A stretch of 64,000 nucleotides of DNA, from contig CANMZB010000011.1 of NCBI GenBank assembly GCA_947502265.1, forward strand, positions 62,001 through 126,000, given 5' to 3'. This DNA is from an uncultured Sulfitobacter sp. (GTDB taxonomy: Bacteria > Pseudomonadota > Alphaproteobacteria > Rhodobacterales > Rhodobacteraceae). The position numbers and the translations under genes are program-made. This document shows positions 8,286 to 17,334 of the stretch, piece after piece; the stretch's first letter is position 1; each line of letters begins with the position of its first letter. The notes under the pieces are model-generated. The model made no database searches. It was not told the origin of the DNA and was given only the letters and a program-made list of their open reading frames with translations.

Positions 8286-9062
8286 TTATGCGGCGTGGGT
8301 TGCCGAGAGGAACCCGCGCAAACGCTCTGATTCGGGTGCGCCGAACAATGTGTCGGGCGGCCCTTGTTCTTCGATCAGGCCCTGATGCAGGAACACAACC
8401 GTGTCCGACACATCCGCGGCCAGCTTCATATCATGGGTGACGATCATCATGGTCCGCCCCTCGGCGGCCAGATCCTTGATCACTCTGACGACTTCCTGCT
8501 CCAGTTCGGGATCAAGCGCCGATGTCGGTTCGTCAAACAGCAGCGCCTCGGGTTCCATGCACAGCGCGCGCGCGATGGCGGCGCGTTGTTGCTGGCCACC
8601 GGAAAGCTGTGCCGGATACGCATCGCATTTGTCACCGATACCTACCTTGTCGAGATAGCCGCGCGCGGCGTGTTCCGCCTCGGCGCGGTCGCGGCCCAGC
8701 ACGGTAACGGGCGCTTCCATCACGTTTTGCAGGATGGTCATATGCGCCCAAAGATTGAATTGCTGGAAGACCATGCTCAGATTGGTGCGGATGCGTAGCA
8801 CCTGTTTGGCGTTCGCTGGGTGGCGTTCATGTCCGTTGCCACGCCATGTGACGGGCTCGCCCTTGAACAGAACATCGCCTTGCTGGCTGTCCTCAAGCAG
8901 GTTGCAACAGCGCAAAAGCGTAGATTTGCCCGACCCCGATGATCCGATAAGGGACACAACATGGCCTTTGGGCGCGGCAATGCTCACGCCTTTAAGAACC
9001 TCCAAAGCGCCATAGGCTTTGTGCAGGTTGCGGATTTCGATCACCGGAGGAGAGGTTGTCAC
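8286..9062 (-). CDS. Polar amino acid ABC transporter ATP-binding protein (HisP-like)
   Basis: This 258-residue ATPase has Walker A GSSGSGKST (about 40-48), signature LSGGQ (about 151), Walker B LLFDEP (about 172) and the switch histidine in VTHDMKLA. These are hallmarks of HisP/GlnQ importers. The open frame extends 16 codons further upstream to another GTG, but homology begins at TSPPVIEIRNLHKAYG. The GTG at 9062 gives the normal family length and has an AGGCG box about eight bases upstream, so it is preferred. It is the first gene of the four-gene importer unit. Confidence 0.9.
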   Translation of the reverse strand: MTTSPPVIEIRNLHKAYGALEVLKGVSIAAPKGHVVSLIGSSGSGKSTLLRCCNLLEDSQQGDVLFKGEPVTWRGNGHERHPANAKQVLRIRTNLSMVFQQFNLWAHMTILQNVMEAPVTVLGRDRAEAEHAARGYLDKVGIGDKCDAYPAQLSGGQQQRAAIARALCMEPEALLFDEPTSALDPELEQEVVRVIKDLAAEGRTMMIVTHDMKLAADVSDTVVFLHQGLIEEQGPPDTLFGAPESERLRGFLSATHAA

Positions 9063-9169
9063 AAAAGGCACGCCTAACAGTTTCAATCGCCTATAAAACG
9101 GGAGAATCACGCTGCATGCAACGTGGTTTCACGATTCAGCCGATTAACTCTTCCTAAATCAGGTGGATA

Positions 9170-9604
9170 TCACCCTTCGACCCTCTTGCGGGCCTGTGCG
9201 CTGTCCATGTCGGATACGCCCAGAAGATTGGCCACCAGCCGCAGCAAGGCGTCCTCTTCGTTGGCGCGATTGCCGTCCGCCAGAACAACCTGCCAAAGCG
9301 CCTCAATCACGGCGAGGCGGTCGTCATAAGGCACGGCATCCTTGACGGCACGGGTGAAGCGCACGGTGTCGGGCGCTTCGGTTTCCAGCACTTCGGCATC
9401 GCGCACCAGCGCCGCGCTGCCCTCGCGATCAAGTCCGTAACGCTGCGCGACGATGCCGAGAATGCGCGCGCGCTCGGATTCGCTGTATTCATTGTCCGAA
9501 CGGGCCACGCGCACCAGTAACGCCGTAAGCGCAAGGCGGGCGTCGGTGTCGGGAAGGGGGGCGGGGGCTGATTCTGTCAGCCGTTTAAGAAGTTCACCAA
9601 ACAT
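9170..9604 (-). CDS. TerB family protein (tellurite-resistance-type domain), paralogue 1
   Basis: This 144-residue protein consists almost entirely of a TerB-like all-helical domain: LALTALLVRVARSDNEYSES (a metal-binding-like acidic loop in helix 2) and a second half with ALWQVVLADGNRANEEDALL. There is no signal peptide. Stand-alone TerB proteins are widespread in alphaproteobacteria and their role is poorly defined; the name does not imply tellurite resistance. It lies 29 bp downstream of a paralogue with the same architecture, most likely in one operon. Confidence 0.8.
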   Translation of the reverse strand: MFGELLKRLTESAPAPLPDTDARLALTALLVRVARSDNEYSESERARILGIVAQRYGLDREGSAALVRDAEVLETEAPDTVRFTRAVKDAVPYDDRLAVIEALWQVVLADGNRANEEDALLRLVANLLGVSDMDSAQARKRVEG

Positions 9605-9633
9605 GGCTGTCTATTTAGGCGGCGCGCAGACAA

Positions 9634-10071
9634 TTACAAAGGGCTAATTGCTTTTTCGCGCGCAGCGGCCATGTCTTCTGCCGTCAGACCGAGCGCGGTC
9701 TCGATGGCCATCAGCTGTATTTCCTCGTCGTCGCTGCGGGCTCCGTCGGCCATCGCCACCGCCCACATCGCATGGCCAAGCGCCCGGCGCTCATCATAGG
9801 TGACCTCCTCGCGCAGAATGCGGGTGAAGTCGGGCGTGCCGGGGGCATCGCGTTCCAGCGCCTCGCACTGCGCGCGCAATCTTGCGGCATCAAGAGGTTT
9901 AAGGGCAAAGGTCCTGGCGAGGATCTGATCGATTTTGGCGACTTCGGAGAAGACGTATTGTTTATTCGCCAGTGCGACACGCACCAAAAGCGCGCCAAGC
10001 GCAAGCTGGGCGTTGGGCTGTGGCAGGGGTTTGGGCGCGTGCGCGCGGCGCGGGAAAAGACGTTCAAGCAT
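9634..10071 (-). CDS. TerB family protein, paralogue 2
   Basis: This 145-residue protein aligns along its length with the downstream gene: LALGALLVRVALANKQYVFSE then MWAVAMADGARSDDEEIQLM. The two conserved acidic helix segments of TerB are present in both halves. The ATG at 10071 was chosen; a GTG one codon upstream is possible. The pair probably arose by tandem duplication and may form a heterodimer, though this is inference. A 173-bp gap upstream, before DUF1330, leaves room for its own promoter, but I could not pick a convincing one. Confidence 0.78.
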   Translation of the reverse strand: MLERLFPRRAHAPKPLPQPNAQLALGALLVRVALANKQYVFSEVAKIDQILARTFALKPLDAARLRAQCEALERDAPGTPDFTRILREEVTYDERRALGHAMWAVAMADGARSDDEEIQLMAIETALGLTAEDMAAAREKAISPL

Positions 10072-10244
10072 CACGCATCCCTATCCCACGTTGCGGGCTT
10101 TGCCAAACGTAATTGTGTCGAGAACGCATCCGCTTACCCGATCGCACTCTATATAACCAGACCCCACGTCGTAGATCCGACCCGTGACAGGACGCAGGTT
10201 TCGTAAACACCGTCGGGAAACGCGAGGCGGCATGACCACATGGA

Positions 10245-10541
10245 TCAGCCGCCGTAGCCTTCAACAATGACCAAAGTGCCGTCGGATACGGTCATGCGGA
10301 TGTCTTTTGCCGCCTGATAGCCGGGGCTTTGATAGCAGGCGACCGCTTCGGCGTAGCTTGGAAATTCGATGACAACGGTCCGGCTGTTGGCAGCGCCTTC
10401 GCGGATCTGTTGGGTTCCTCCGCGGACCAGAAACCTTGCGCCATACTCCGCAAACGGTTTTGCATTGGCCGCGCGGTATTTTTCGTAGGCGGCGGCGTCG
10501 CGCACATCCATGTTTCCGATCCAATAGCCTTTTTTCGGCAT
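10245..10541 (-). CDS. DUF1330 family protein
   Basis: This 98-residue protein shows the small ferredoxin-like alpha/beta fold of DUF1330: MPKKGYWIGNMDVRDAAAYEKY at the start, the central RTVVIEFPSYAEAVACYQSP, and a closing TLVIVEGY. Family members are dimeric and their biochemical role is unknown. The start at MPKKGYW is preferred over a longer in-frame version because an AGGAGAG box lies just upstream and family homology begins there. It follows rlmJ on the same strand with a 37-bp gap. Confidence 0.88.
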   Translation of the reverse strand: MPKKGYWIGNMDVRDAAAYEKYRAANAKPFAEYGARFLVRGGTQQIREGAANSRTVVIEFPSYAEAVACYQSPGYQAAKDIRMTVSDGTLVIVEGYGG

Positions 10542-10578
10542 CTCTGTCGCTCTCCTGTTTCTTCTGACGTCTGGGGGG

Positions 10579-11358
10579 TTAGGCCAGCGAGGCAAAATTT
10601 TTGGCGCGTAATGCCGCTTCTTCGGCCAGCCCGTATGGCGGGTTTAGCACGAACAAGCCGGAACCTACCATACCGTGTCCGACCCGCGCAGGCGGGAAGC
10701 GGACTTCGTGGCGCAAGGCGTCCGGATATTGGCCTTTCAACTGCTTGATCATCGGCAGATGCGCGCGGCTGGTCAGGATTGGATACCACAGCATGATGAT
10801 GCCCACGTTCCATGCGCGATGCAGTTTGGTGATGTGGCGGGGAATATCGGCATAGTCGGTCTTGATCTCGTAGCTGGGGTCGATCAGCATCAGACCGCGC
10901 CTTGGCGTGGGCGGGCAGAGGGCGAAGGCCGTTTCGAACCCGTCACGCAAGTGACAGGTGACGGGATAGGGCGACATCGCCAGATCCAGCGCGGCGTGTT
11001 CGGCAGGGTGCAGTTCGGCCAGATGGATGCTGTCGGTTTCGCGCAGCAGATGCGCGGCGATCAGGGGCGAGCCGGGGTAGGCCGGTTTGCCGTGCTCGCG
11101 CGTGGTGCGCTCCAGCGTTTTGGCATAGGGGTGATCGGCCCCGAACCAGTCGCGCGCAATCGCAATGCCCGCCGCCGCCTCACCCGTTTTCAGCGCCTCG
11201 TCGCGGCCCAGATCATACAGGGCGCGACCCGCATGGGTTTCAATGTAGCAAAGCGGTTTGTCCTTGCGGGTGAGGTAGTCCAGCGACCACGCCAGCAGGC
11301 TGTGTTTATGGACATCGGCCATATTGCCAGCGTGGTAGATGTGTTGATAACTCAGCAT
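10579..11358 (-). CDS. rlmJ: 23S rRNA (adenine(2030)-N6)-methyltransferase RlmJ
   Basis: The 259-residue protein begins MLSYQHIYHAGNMADVHKH, the family signature, and carries the catalytic (D/N)PP(Y/F)-type motif as LIDPSYE. RlmJ methylates A2030 of 23S rRNA using S-adenosylmethionine. It lies downstream of pyrG on the same strand with 79 bp between them; that gap holds a copy of the dispersed repeat. Length and ends match the family, so the start is secure. Confidence 0.92.
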   Translation of the reverse strand: MLSYQHIYHAGNMADVHKHSLLAWSLDYLTRKDKPLCYIETHAGRALYDLGRDEALKTGEAAAGIAIARDWFGADHPYAKTLERTTREHGKPAYPGSPLIAAHLLRETDSIHLAELHPAEHAALDLAMSPYPVTCHLRDGFETAFALCPPTPRRGLMLIDPSYEIKTDYADIPRHITKLHRAWNVGIIMLWYPILTSRAHLPMIKQLKGQYPDALRHEVRFPPARVGHGMVGSGLFVLNPPYGLAEEAALRAKNFASLA

Positions 11359-11394
11359 TGCAGCCGCGACCGGTGGCGCGCGGAGCAGGCAGCA

Positions 11395-11421
11395 GGATTG
11401 AGTTTAACCGGCCAAATGAAG
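11395..11421 (+). repeat. Dispersed ~26-bp intergenic repeat, copy 2
   Basis: This copy reads GGATTGAGTTTAACCGGCC then AAATGAAG, one base longer than copy 1 because CCGG replaces AGG. It lies between pyrG and rlmJ, in the reverse orientation to both genes. Confidence 0.7.
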
Positions 11422-11437
11422 CAAAGAGACAGTGCCA

Positions 11438-13084
11438 TCAGACCAGACGGCTCATTTCTTTGGCGGCGCGCACGAAATCCTTGAACAACGGGTGGGGATT
11501 GAACGGTTTGGACTTCAGCTCGGGGTGGAATTGTACGCCGATGAACCACGGGTGATCGCTCCATTCGACGATCTCGGGCAGTTTGCCATCGGGGGACATA
11601 CCCGAGAAGGACAGGCCGACCTCTTCGAGCTTGTCGCGATAGGCCATATCGACCTCGTAGCGGTGGCGGTGGCGCTCGTCGATGGTGGTTTTGCCGTAGA
11701 TCCCGGCCACGCGGGAGCCTTCCTTGAGCGTTGCGTCATAGGCACCCAGACGCATGGTGCCGCCCTTGTTGTCTCCGACCTTGCGCTCGACCTTGTGATT
11801 GCCCTGCACCCACTCCTTGAGGTGGTAGACCACGGGTTCAAACCGTTTCTTGCCGGACTCGTGGTCGAATTCTTCGGAGCCTGCGGTGCTAAGACCTGCG
11901 ACATTGCGCGCGGCCTCGATCACGGCCATTTGCATGCCCAGACAGATGCCGAGGTACGGCACCTTATGCTCGCGCGCGTATTGTGCGGCCTTGATTTTAC
12001 CTTCGGTGCCGCGCTCGCCAAAGCCACCCGGAACGACGATCGCGTGGAAGCCTTCGAGATGCTGTGCAACCTCATCGGAGGTGTCGAATACTTCGGCATC
12101 GACCCACTCAATACGCACCCTCACACGGTTCGCCATGCCGCCATGGGTCAGCGCCTCGGCGATGGATTTATAGGCGTCCTCCAGCTGGGTGTATTTGCCC
12201 ACGATGGCCACGCGGACCTCGCCTTCGGGGTTGTGAATGCGGTCGTATACATCGTGCCAGACCGCCAGATCGGGGCGCGGCGCGGGGGAGATTTCGAACG
12301 CATCCAGCACGGCCTGATCGAGACCCTGCGCGTGATAGGCAAGCGGTGCCTCGTAGATTGATTTCAGATCATAGGCCGCGACGACCGCTTCCTTGCGCAC
12401 GTTACAAAACAGGGCGATTTTTTCGCGCTCTTTCTCGGGGATCGGATGTTCGGACCGGCACACAAGGATATCGGGGGCGATGCCGATGCTTTGCAACTCC
12501 TTGACGGAGTGCTGTGTCGGCTTGGTTTTCAATTCGCCGGAGGCGGCCAGATAGGGCAGCAGCGTCAGGTGCATAAAGATGCATTGCCCGCGCGGTTTGT
12601 CATGCGAAAACTGACGGATCGCTTCAAAGAACGGCAAACCTTCGATGTCGCCCACGGTGCCACCGATTTCGCACAGCATGAAATCCACCTCGTCATCGCC
12701 GATGCGCAGGAAGTCCTTGATCTCGTTCGTTACATGCGGAACCACCTGTATGGTTTTGCCAAGGTAGTCGCCGCGCCGCTCTTTCTCGAGAACATTGGAA
12801 TAGATGCGCCCTGACGAGACGGAATCGGTCTTGCGGGCCGGTACGCCGGTGAACCGCTCGTAATGTCCCAGATCAAGATCGGTTTCAGCGCCGTCGTCGG
12901 TGACAAACACCTCGCCGTGCTCGAACGGGCTCATCGTGCCGGGATCGACGTTGAGATAGGGATCAAGCTTGCGCAACCGGACGCTGTAGCCGCGTGCCTG
13001 TAACAACGCTCCGAGTGCGGCAGAAGCGAGGCCTTTGCCCAGCGAGGAGACCACACCGCCGGTGATAAAGATATAGCGTGCCAT
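11438..13084 (-). CDS. pyrG: CTP synthase
   Basis: This 548-residue enzyme converts UTP to CTP with ATP and glutamine. The N-terminal synthetase domain opens [18 protein letters not shown] (P-loop). The C-terminal class I GATase domain has its nucleophile in GICLGMQ and the His/Glu pair in FHPELKS. The start at MARYIF, with GGGAGA upstream, replaces a longer open frame whose 29 extra residues show no homology. It lies downstream of secG on the same strand, with a 191-bp gap that contains a plausible promoter. Confidence 0.96.
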   Translation of the reverse strand: MARYIFITGGVVSSLGKGLASAALGALLQARGYSVRLRKLDPYLNVDPGTMSPFEHGEVFVTDDGAETDLDLGHYERFTGVPARKTDSVSSGRIYSNVLEKERRGDYLGKTIQVVPHVTNEIKDFLRIGDDEVDFMLCEIGGTVGDIEGLPFFEAIRQFSHDKPRGQCIFMHLTLLPYLAASGELKTKPTQHSVKELQSIGIAPDILVCRSEHPIPEKEREKIALFCNVRKEAVVAAYDLKSIYEAPLAYHAQGLDQAVLDAFEISPAPRPDLAVWHDVYDRIHNPEGEVRVAIVGKYTQLEDAYKSIAEALTHGGMANRVRVRIEWVDAEVFDTSDEVAQHLEGFHAIVVPGGFGERGTEGKIKAAQYAREHKVPYLGICLGMQMAVIEAARNVAGLSTAGSEEFDHESGKKRFEPVVYHLKEWVQGNHKVERKVGDNKGGTMRLGAYDATLKEGSRVAGIYGKTTIDERHRHRYEVDMAYRDKLEEVGLSFSGMSPDGKLPEIVEWSDHPWFIGVQFHPELKSKPFNPHPLFKDFVRAAKEMSRLV

Positions 13085-13182
13085 TTTGTATTCTCCCGTG
13101 CGCGGTCGCGCGCCTGCTCTGTTGTTTGGGCCTGTTTTGCAAGGCCCTAAGCGGTGTGAATGCCACACCATTACGGGACTAA

Positions 13183-13212
13183 ATCATAACAGGATTCGGA
13201 CGGCCAAGGCAA
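13183..13212 (-). promoter_or_regulatory. Possible pyrG promoter
   Basis: On the minus strand TTGCCT (13212-13207) and TATGAT (13188-13183) are spaced by 18 bp, about 100 bp upstream of the pyrG start. A GGTGTG/CACACC inverted repeat (13153-13169) would fall at the 5' end of the transcript. Consensus match is moderate only. Confidence 0.3.
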
Positions 13213-13275
13213 GGCTGCGCACGCAACATACTGTTGCGCTACACCCTAGTGCCTCAATCAGTTGATAAAGGTGGA

Positions 13276-13641
13276 TTAGTCGACTGTAGGAACCAGCGGC
13301 GCATCATCGCCCTGAGCGGGCGGCAGCAGATTGTCGCCGTCCGGCAGGGCAGGTGCCTCGTTTTGGTTCAACGCGGGCGGTGTCGCCGACAACCGGTCCA
13401 ACACGGAACTGCCTGTGGATTTTTGCGCCGATACAATGGTCAGAGTGATGGATGTGACAACGAAAGCAGCACCCAAAACCCATGTTACCTTGCTCATTGC
13501 TGTGGCAGCCGGGCGACCGGAATTGGCACCGCCGCCGCCGCCGCCCATGCCCAGACCGCCCCCTTCGGAGCGTTGCAAAAGCACCACGCCAATCAGGCCG
13601 AGCGCAAGGATGAGGTGTACGATGAGGACGACATTTTCCAT
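13276..13641 (-). CDS. secG: Preprotein translocase subunit SecG
   Basis: This 121-residue protein has two transmembrane helices (MENVVLIVHLILALGLIGVV and a second near WVLGAAFVVTSITLTI) around the conserved LLQRSEGGGLGMGGG loop of SecG. A Pro/Asp-rich C-terminal tail follows, as is common in alphaproteobacteria. It is the non-essential third subunit of SecYEG. The start MENVVL is internal to a longer open frame and matches the family start. It is divergent from the nitrile hydratase operon, with 146 bp between. Confidence 0.93.
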   Translation of the reverse strand: MENVVLIVHLILALGLIGVVLLQRSEGGGLGMGGGGGGANSGRPAATAMSKVTWVLGAAFVVTSITLTIVSAQKSTGSSVLDRLSATPPALNQNEAPALPDGDNLLPPAQGDDAPLVPTVD

Positions 13642-13787
13642 GGGGTGCGGACTGCTCTTTTGGGTCTGGTCAAGTTGGCTCTGGGGGTGTCTAGGCAAGT
13701 TTGGCTATGGGGGCAAGGGAGGAAGCACATGTGCGGCGCAGACTTCCACCATAGACAAGCGATTTGTTGCGGGGCATTCTATTGAAC

Positions 13788-14408
13788 ATGCCCCATGACC
13801 ATTCTGATCACGATCACCCGCACGCCCTTCTGCCTTCCGACCCTGCCTTGCGGGTCAAGGCGCTTGAAACCATCCTGACGCAAAAGGGGCTGGTTGATCC
13901 TGCGGCCCTTGATGCGATCATCGACACCTATGAAAACAAGGTTGGTCCGCGCAATGGCGCGCATGTCATCGCGCGCGCCTGGAGCGATCCGGCATTTCAC
14001 GCCGCTCTCAAGGACGATGCGACTGCTACGGTGGCCGATATGGGCTATTACGGGCGGCAGGGAGAGCATCTGGTTGTGGTGGAAAACACGGCGGAGGTGC
14101 ATAATATGGTCGTCTGCACCCTGTGCAGTTGTTATCCATGGCCGCTTTTGGGGATTCCGCCGGGCTGGTACAAATCCGATGCCTATCGCGCCCGTGCGGT
14201 GCGCGAGCCACGCGCGGTGCTGGCGGATTTCGGCGTGACGCTGCCCGAGGGCACCGCCGTGCGGGTCTGGGATTCGACCGCCGAGGTGCGATACCTTGTT
14301 GTGCCAATGAGGCCGGACGGCACTGAAGGCTGGAGTGAAGAGGCGCTGATGGATCTGGTGACGCGCGACAGCATGATTGGCACCGGGCTGGCCATGGTGC
14401 CCGCATGA
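13788..14408 (+). CDS. nthA: Nitrile hydratase alpha subunit, cobalt type
   Basis: The 206-residue alpha subunit carries the metal centre CTLCSC (Cys110, Cys113, Cys115) followed by [14 protein letters not shown]. Threonine in the second position of the motif is characteristic of low-spin Co(III) enzymes rather than Fe-type (CSLCSC). Two of the cysteines are normally oxidised to sulfinic/sulfenic acids. The N-terminus [16 protein letters not shown] is unusually rich in His/Asp. The start ATG lacks a strong Shine-Dalgarno sequence. It is followed by nthB with an ATGA overlap. Nitriles are hydrated to amides; no amidase gene lies in the window. Confidence 0.93.
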   Translation: MPHDHSDHDHPHALLPSDPALRVKALETILTQKGLVDPAALDAIIDTYENKVGPRNGAHVIARAWSDPAFHAALKDDATATVADMGYYGRQGEHLVVVENTAEVHNMVVCTLCSCYPWPLLGIPPGWYKSDAYRARAVREPRAVLADFGVTLPEGTAVRVWDSTAEVRYLVVPMRPDGTEGWSEEALMDLVTRDSMIGTGLAMVPA

Positions 14409-15079
14409 GCCGCGTACATGATATGGGCGGGCGGTTTGGCGACGGACCTGTGGACGGGCGCCCCGACCTTCACGTCTTCCATGAAGACTGGCATGCGCGT
14501 GCACTGGCGCTGACGCTTGCGGCGGGAAGCCTTGGCAAATGGAATATCGACGTCTCGCGTCATGCGCGCGAATGTTTGTCGCCGCAAGATTACACTGCCT
14601 TTGGGTACTACGAAAAATGGCTGGGCGGGCTGGCCGCCCTGTTGGTTGATCAAGGTGTTCTGAGCCGTGAGGAACTGGCCGGCACCACGCCTGTGCAGAT
14701 CAGCGATCTGGCCGCGAAGAAATTGACGGCAGATCAGGTTGCTGGCGTTTTGGCGCGCGGCGGACCTGCGGACCGGCCCAGTGATATCGCAGCGCTGTAC
14801 GACGTTGGCGCGGCGGTGCGCACGCGGCGGATTGCCGAAAATGTCGCGGTGAACGGGGGTCACACGCGGTTGCCGACCTATGCCGCGGGCGCACAGGGTC
14901 GCATTTTACGCTATCACGGCACGCATGTGCTCCCCGATAGCAGCGCGCACAGGTTGGGCGATGCGCCCGAGCCGTTATACGCGGTTGTGTTTCCTGCAAG
15001 CGCGCTTTGGCAGCATCCGGAGAACCCGCGCGATGAAGTCGTGCTGGACTTGTGGCAAAGTTATCTGGTGCCGGCATGA
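14405..15079 (+). CDS. nthB: Nitrile hydratase beta subunit
   Basis: At 224 residues it starts [16 protein letters not shown], the beta-subunit N-terminal signature (VHDMGG). The central helical region holds [15 protein letters not shown], and the C-terminal SH3-like barrel includes [18 protein letters not shown] and the DLWQSYL ending. It pairs with the alpha subunit to build the active site at the interface. It overlaps nthA by 4 nt and the next gene by 4 nt, so the three genes are translationally coupled. Confidence 0.92.
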   Translation: MSRVHDMGGRFGDGPVDGRPDLHVFHEDWHARALALTLAAGSLGKWNIDVSRHARECLSPQDYTAFGYYEKWLGGLAALLVDQGVLSREELAGTTPVQISDLAAKKLTADQVAGVLARGGPADRPSDIAALYDVGAAVRTRRIAENVAVNGGHTRLPTYAAGAQGRILRYHGTHVLPDSSAHRLGDAPEPLYAVVFPASALWQHPENPRDEVVLDLWQSYLVPA

Positions 15080-15405
15080 CCGGCGCACCGGAACCTGTTT
15101 TTCAGGAACCCTGGCATGCGCAGGTTTTTGCGCTGACGGTTCATCTGAACGAAACGGGCCATTTTGTATGGCCTGACTGGGCCGCGCGTTTCGGGGCGAC
15201 GCTCAAGCGTCACGGGGTGGCGAAGGAGCTGAACGGGGGCGATGATTATTTCAACGCCTGGCTGGAAACGCTGGAAAGCTATCTGGCACAGACCGGTGTC
15301 GCGCAGGCAAGCGCGGTTGAAACCATGCGCGCCGCGTGGGAGCGGGCGTACCTGCGCACCGCCCACGGTGACCCGGTGACACTGGACGACGCGCTTGAGC
15401 CTTGA
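15076..15405 (+). CDS. Nitrile hydratase accessory protein (beta-subunit-like activator)
   Basis: This 109-residue protein resembles the N-terminal half of the beta subunit (compare FQEPWHAQVFALTVHLNETG with [20 protein letters not shown] in NthB), as expected for the P14K/NhlE-type activator that swaps with alpha to load cobalt and oxidise cysteines. The ATG overlaps the nthB stop (ATGA); an upstream in-frame start exists but lies inside nthB. No separate cobalt permease follows. Confidence 0.87.
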   Translation: MTGAPEPVFQEPWHAQVFALTVHLNETGHFVWPDWAARFGATLKRHGVAKELNGGDDYFNAWLETLESYLAQTGVAQASAVETMRAAWERAYLRTAHGDPVTLDDALEP

Positions 15406-15437
15406 GGGCTCAAGACGCCCCGCCCACCGTCCCGCTT

Positions 15438-15823
15438 TCAGGCATCGACATCATCCACATCCGTCTGCCCCGAGAGTGTCCTGCGCACGAGGCTCCAGCT
15501 GAGTCTGATCCCGAGAACGAAGCTGAGCGCGACCAGCCCCAGCCAGATGTTCATGCCGGGGTTATCGAGCTTGAGCACGCCGACATCCGCCAGAACCCAC
15601 AGCCCCGCGCCCACAACGGCAAGCACCAGCACCATGCCCACCGCGCCAATACTGCGCGCAGATAGATGATATAGCAGACCATAAAGAGCAGCCCGAATAG
15701 CACCGCAATCGACACATTTATCCCGCCATAACCGCGCACCCGGTGCAGATAATTATATTCGGTCGGATTAAACGTAGCCGCGAGCAGCGCAAACGCGCAC
15801 AGCCAACGCAATAAAAAGCCCAT
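15438..15823 (-). pseudogene. DUF6524-like four-helix membrane protein, split by a frameshift
   Basis: Two overlapping minus-strand frames each hold half of one protein. The upstream frame starts [20 protein letters not shown] and is convincing up to CYIIYLRA (about 15655), then degenerates into Trp/Cys-rich sequence. The second frame becomes coding-like just there (RSIGAVGMVLVLAVVGAG) and runs to LSGQTDVDDVDA. Joined, they give one ~125-residue protein with four hydrophobic segments, matching my recollection of DUF6524. Roughly ten bases seem to be missing near 15650-15660, between GC-repeat-like bases, which suggests deletion rather than base-call error. The family name is from memory. Confidence 0.65.
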
Positions 15824-15985
15824 GATCCGCACGGTTTCGGTCCTTTAATCCGTAATATCCGGCGGCTTTGGGTAAAAGTCTATGGTCCCCTTGCAGTTTG
15901 CGGTTCCCCCAGCGCCCGTGCGCGGCTATACGGGCGCGGGTTTGACACTATCGCGCGGCACTGTGCCGCCCGGGGAAGGAATATC

Positions 15986-17278
15986 ATGGCCAATGTTGTT
16001 GTCGTAGGCGCCCAGTGGGGTGACGAGGGAAAAGGCAAGATTGTCGACTGGCTCTCCGAGCGGGCCGATGTGATCGCGCGCTTCCAGGGCGGGCATAATG
16101 CAGGGCACACGTTGGTCATCGACGGTGAGGTGTTTAAGCTGAGCTTGCTGCCCTCGGGCATTGTGCGCGGCGGGAAGTTGTCGGTGATCGGGAACGGTGT
16201 GGTGCTTGATCCGTGGCATCTGCAAAAAGAGATCGCCCAGCTGCGCAGTCAGGGTGTGACGATCACGCCCGATACCCTGATGATCGCGGAAAACACGCCG
16301 CTGATTCTGCCCATCCACGGTGAACTGGATCGTGCGCGTGAAGAGCAGACAACGATGGCCAAAATCGGCACGACAGGGCGCGGCATCGGCCCCGCCTACG
16401 AGGACAAGGTCGGACGCCGTTCCGTTCGCGTGGCGGATCTGGCTGACGATGCGACGCTCGAACTGCGCGTAGACCGTGCGCTGGTGCATCATGATGCGCT
16501 GCGCCGGGGGCTGGGCCTTGCGCCGGTGGACCGTGCGCGCCTGCTCGCCGATTTGCGCGCGATTGCGCCATCGGTTCTGGAGTACGCCGCACCCGTCTGG
16601 AAAATCCTCAACGAGAAGCGCCGCGCGGGCAAGCGTATCTTGTTTGAGGGGGCGCAGGGCGCGCTTTTGGATATTGATTTTGGCACCTATCCCTTCGTGA
16701 CCTCGTCCAACGTGATTGCAGGGCAGGCGGCGACCGGCACGGGCATTGGCCCCGGATCTATCGATTTTGTGTTGGGCATCGTCAAAGCGTATACCACCCG
16801 CGTGGGGGAAGGGCCGTTTCCGGCCGAGTTGAACGATGCAGATGGTCAGCGCCTGGGCGAGCAGGGTCATGAATTCGGCACCGTGACGGGCCGCAAGCGG
16901 CGCTGTGGCTGGTTTGATGCGGTGCTGGTGCGCCAGACCTGCGTCACTTCCGGCGTCAACGGTATCTCGTTGACCAAGCTCGACGTGTTGGACGGGTTCG
17001 AGACGTTGAAAATTTGCGTCGCCTACGAACTGGACGGCAAGCGGCTGGATTATTTGCCGACGGCTGCCGATCAACAGGCGCGTTGCACACCGGTATACGA
17101 GGAAATGCCGGGCTGGCCGGGCTCAACCGAAGGGGCGCGGTCATGGGCCGATCTGCCGGCGGAAGCGATCAAATACGTCCGCCGCGTGGAAGAATTGATT
17201 GACTGTCCGGTAGCATTGCTTTCCACCTCGCCCGAGCGTGAAGACACCATTTTGGTGACAGATCCTTTCGCGGACTGA
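15986..17278 (+). CDS. purA: Adenylosuccinate synthetase
   Basis: This 430-residue enzyme makes adenylosuccinate from IMP and aspartate using GTP. The N-terminal [11 protein letters not shown] is the GTP P-loop, [10 protein letters not shown] binds IMP, and [15 protein letters not shown] supplies the guanine-binding TKLD. An ideal GGAAGGA box precedes the ATG. The leader has two stem-loops (GCGCCCGT/ACGGGCGC at 15912-15937 and GCGGCA/TGCCGC just before the ribosome binding site) of unknown role. It is probably monocistronic or transcribed with the small gene downstream. Confidence 0.96.
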   Translation: MANVVVVGAQWGDEGKGKIVDWLSERADVIARFQGGHNAGHTLVIDGEVFKLSLLPSGIVRGGKLSVIGNGVVLDPWHLQKEIAQLRSQGVTITPDTLMIAENTPLILPIHGELDRAREEQTTMAKIGTTGRGIGPAYEDKVGRRSVRVADLADDATLELRVDRALVHHDALRRGLGLAPVDRARLLADLRAIAPSVLEYAAPVWKILNEKRRAGKRILFEGAQGALLDIDFGTYPFVTSSNVIAGQAATGTGIGPGSIDFVLGIVKAYTTRVGEGPFPAELNDADGQRLGEQGHEFGTVTGRKRRCGWFDAVLVRQTCVTSGVNGISLTKLDVLDGFETLKICVAYELDGKRLDYLPTAADQQARCTPVYEEMPGWPGSTEGARSWADLPAEAIKYVRRVEELIDCPVALLSTSPEREDTILVTDPFAD

Positions 17279-17334
17279 GTGTCGCAATTGACTTGGCGCA
17301 CGCAGGGGCCACGTCAGGTCCAAACGTAAAAGAC

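Noticed and set aside
952-9110. Genomic island or mobile element around the amine locus
   Set aside because: Composition matches the flanks and there is no integrase, transposase, tRNA or direct repeat at the ends.
9170-10071. Tellurite resistance operon
   Set aside because: Only single TerB domains are present, with no TerC, TerD, TerZ or related genes.
15438-15641. Independent 67-residue gene starting at the GTG at 15641
   Set aside because: The start lies in mid-helix of the family, the frame extends upstream with matching sequence, and the other half lies directly before it. A split gene explains both better.
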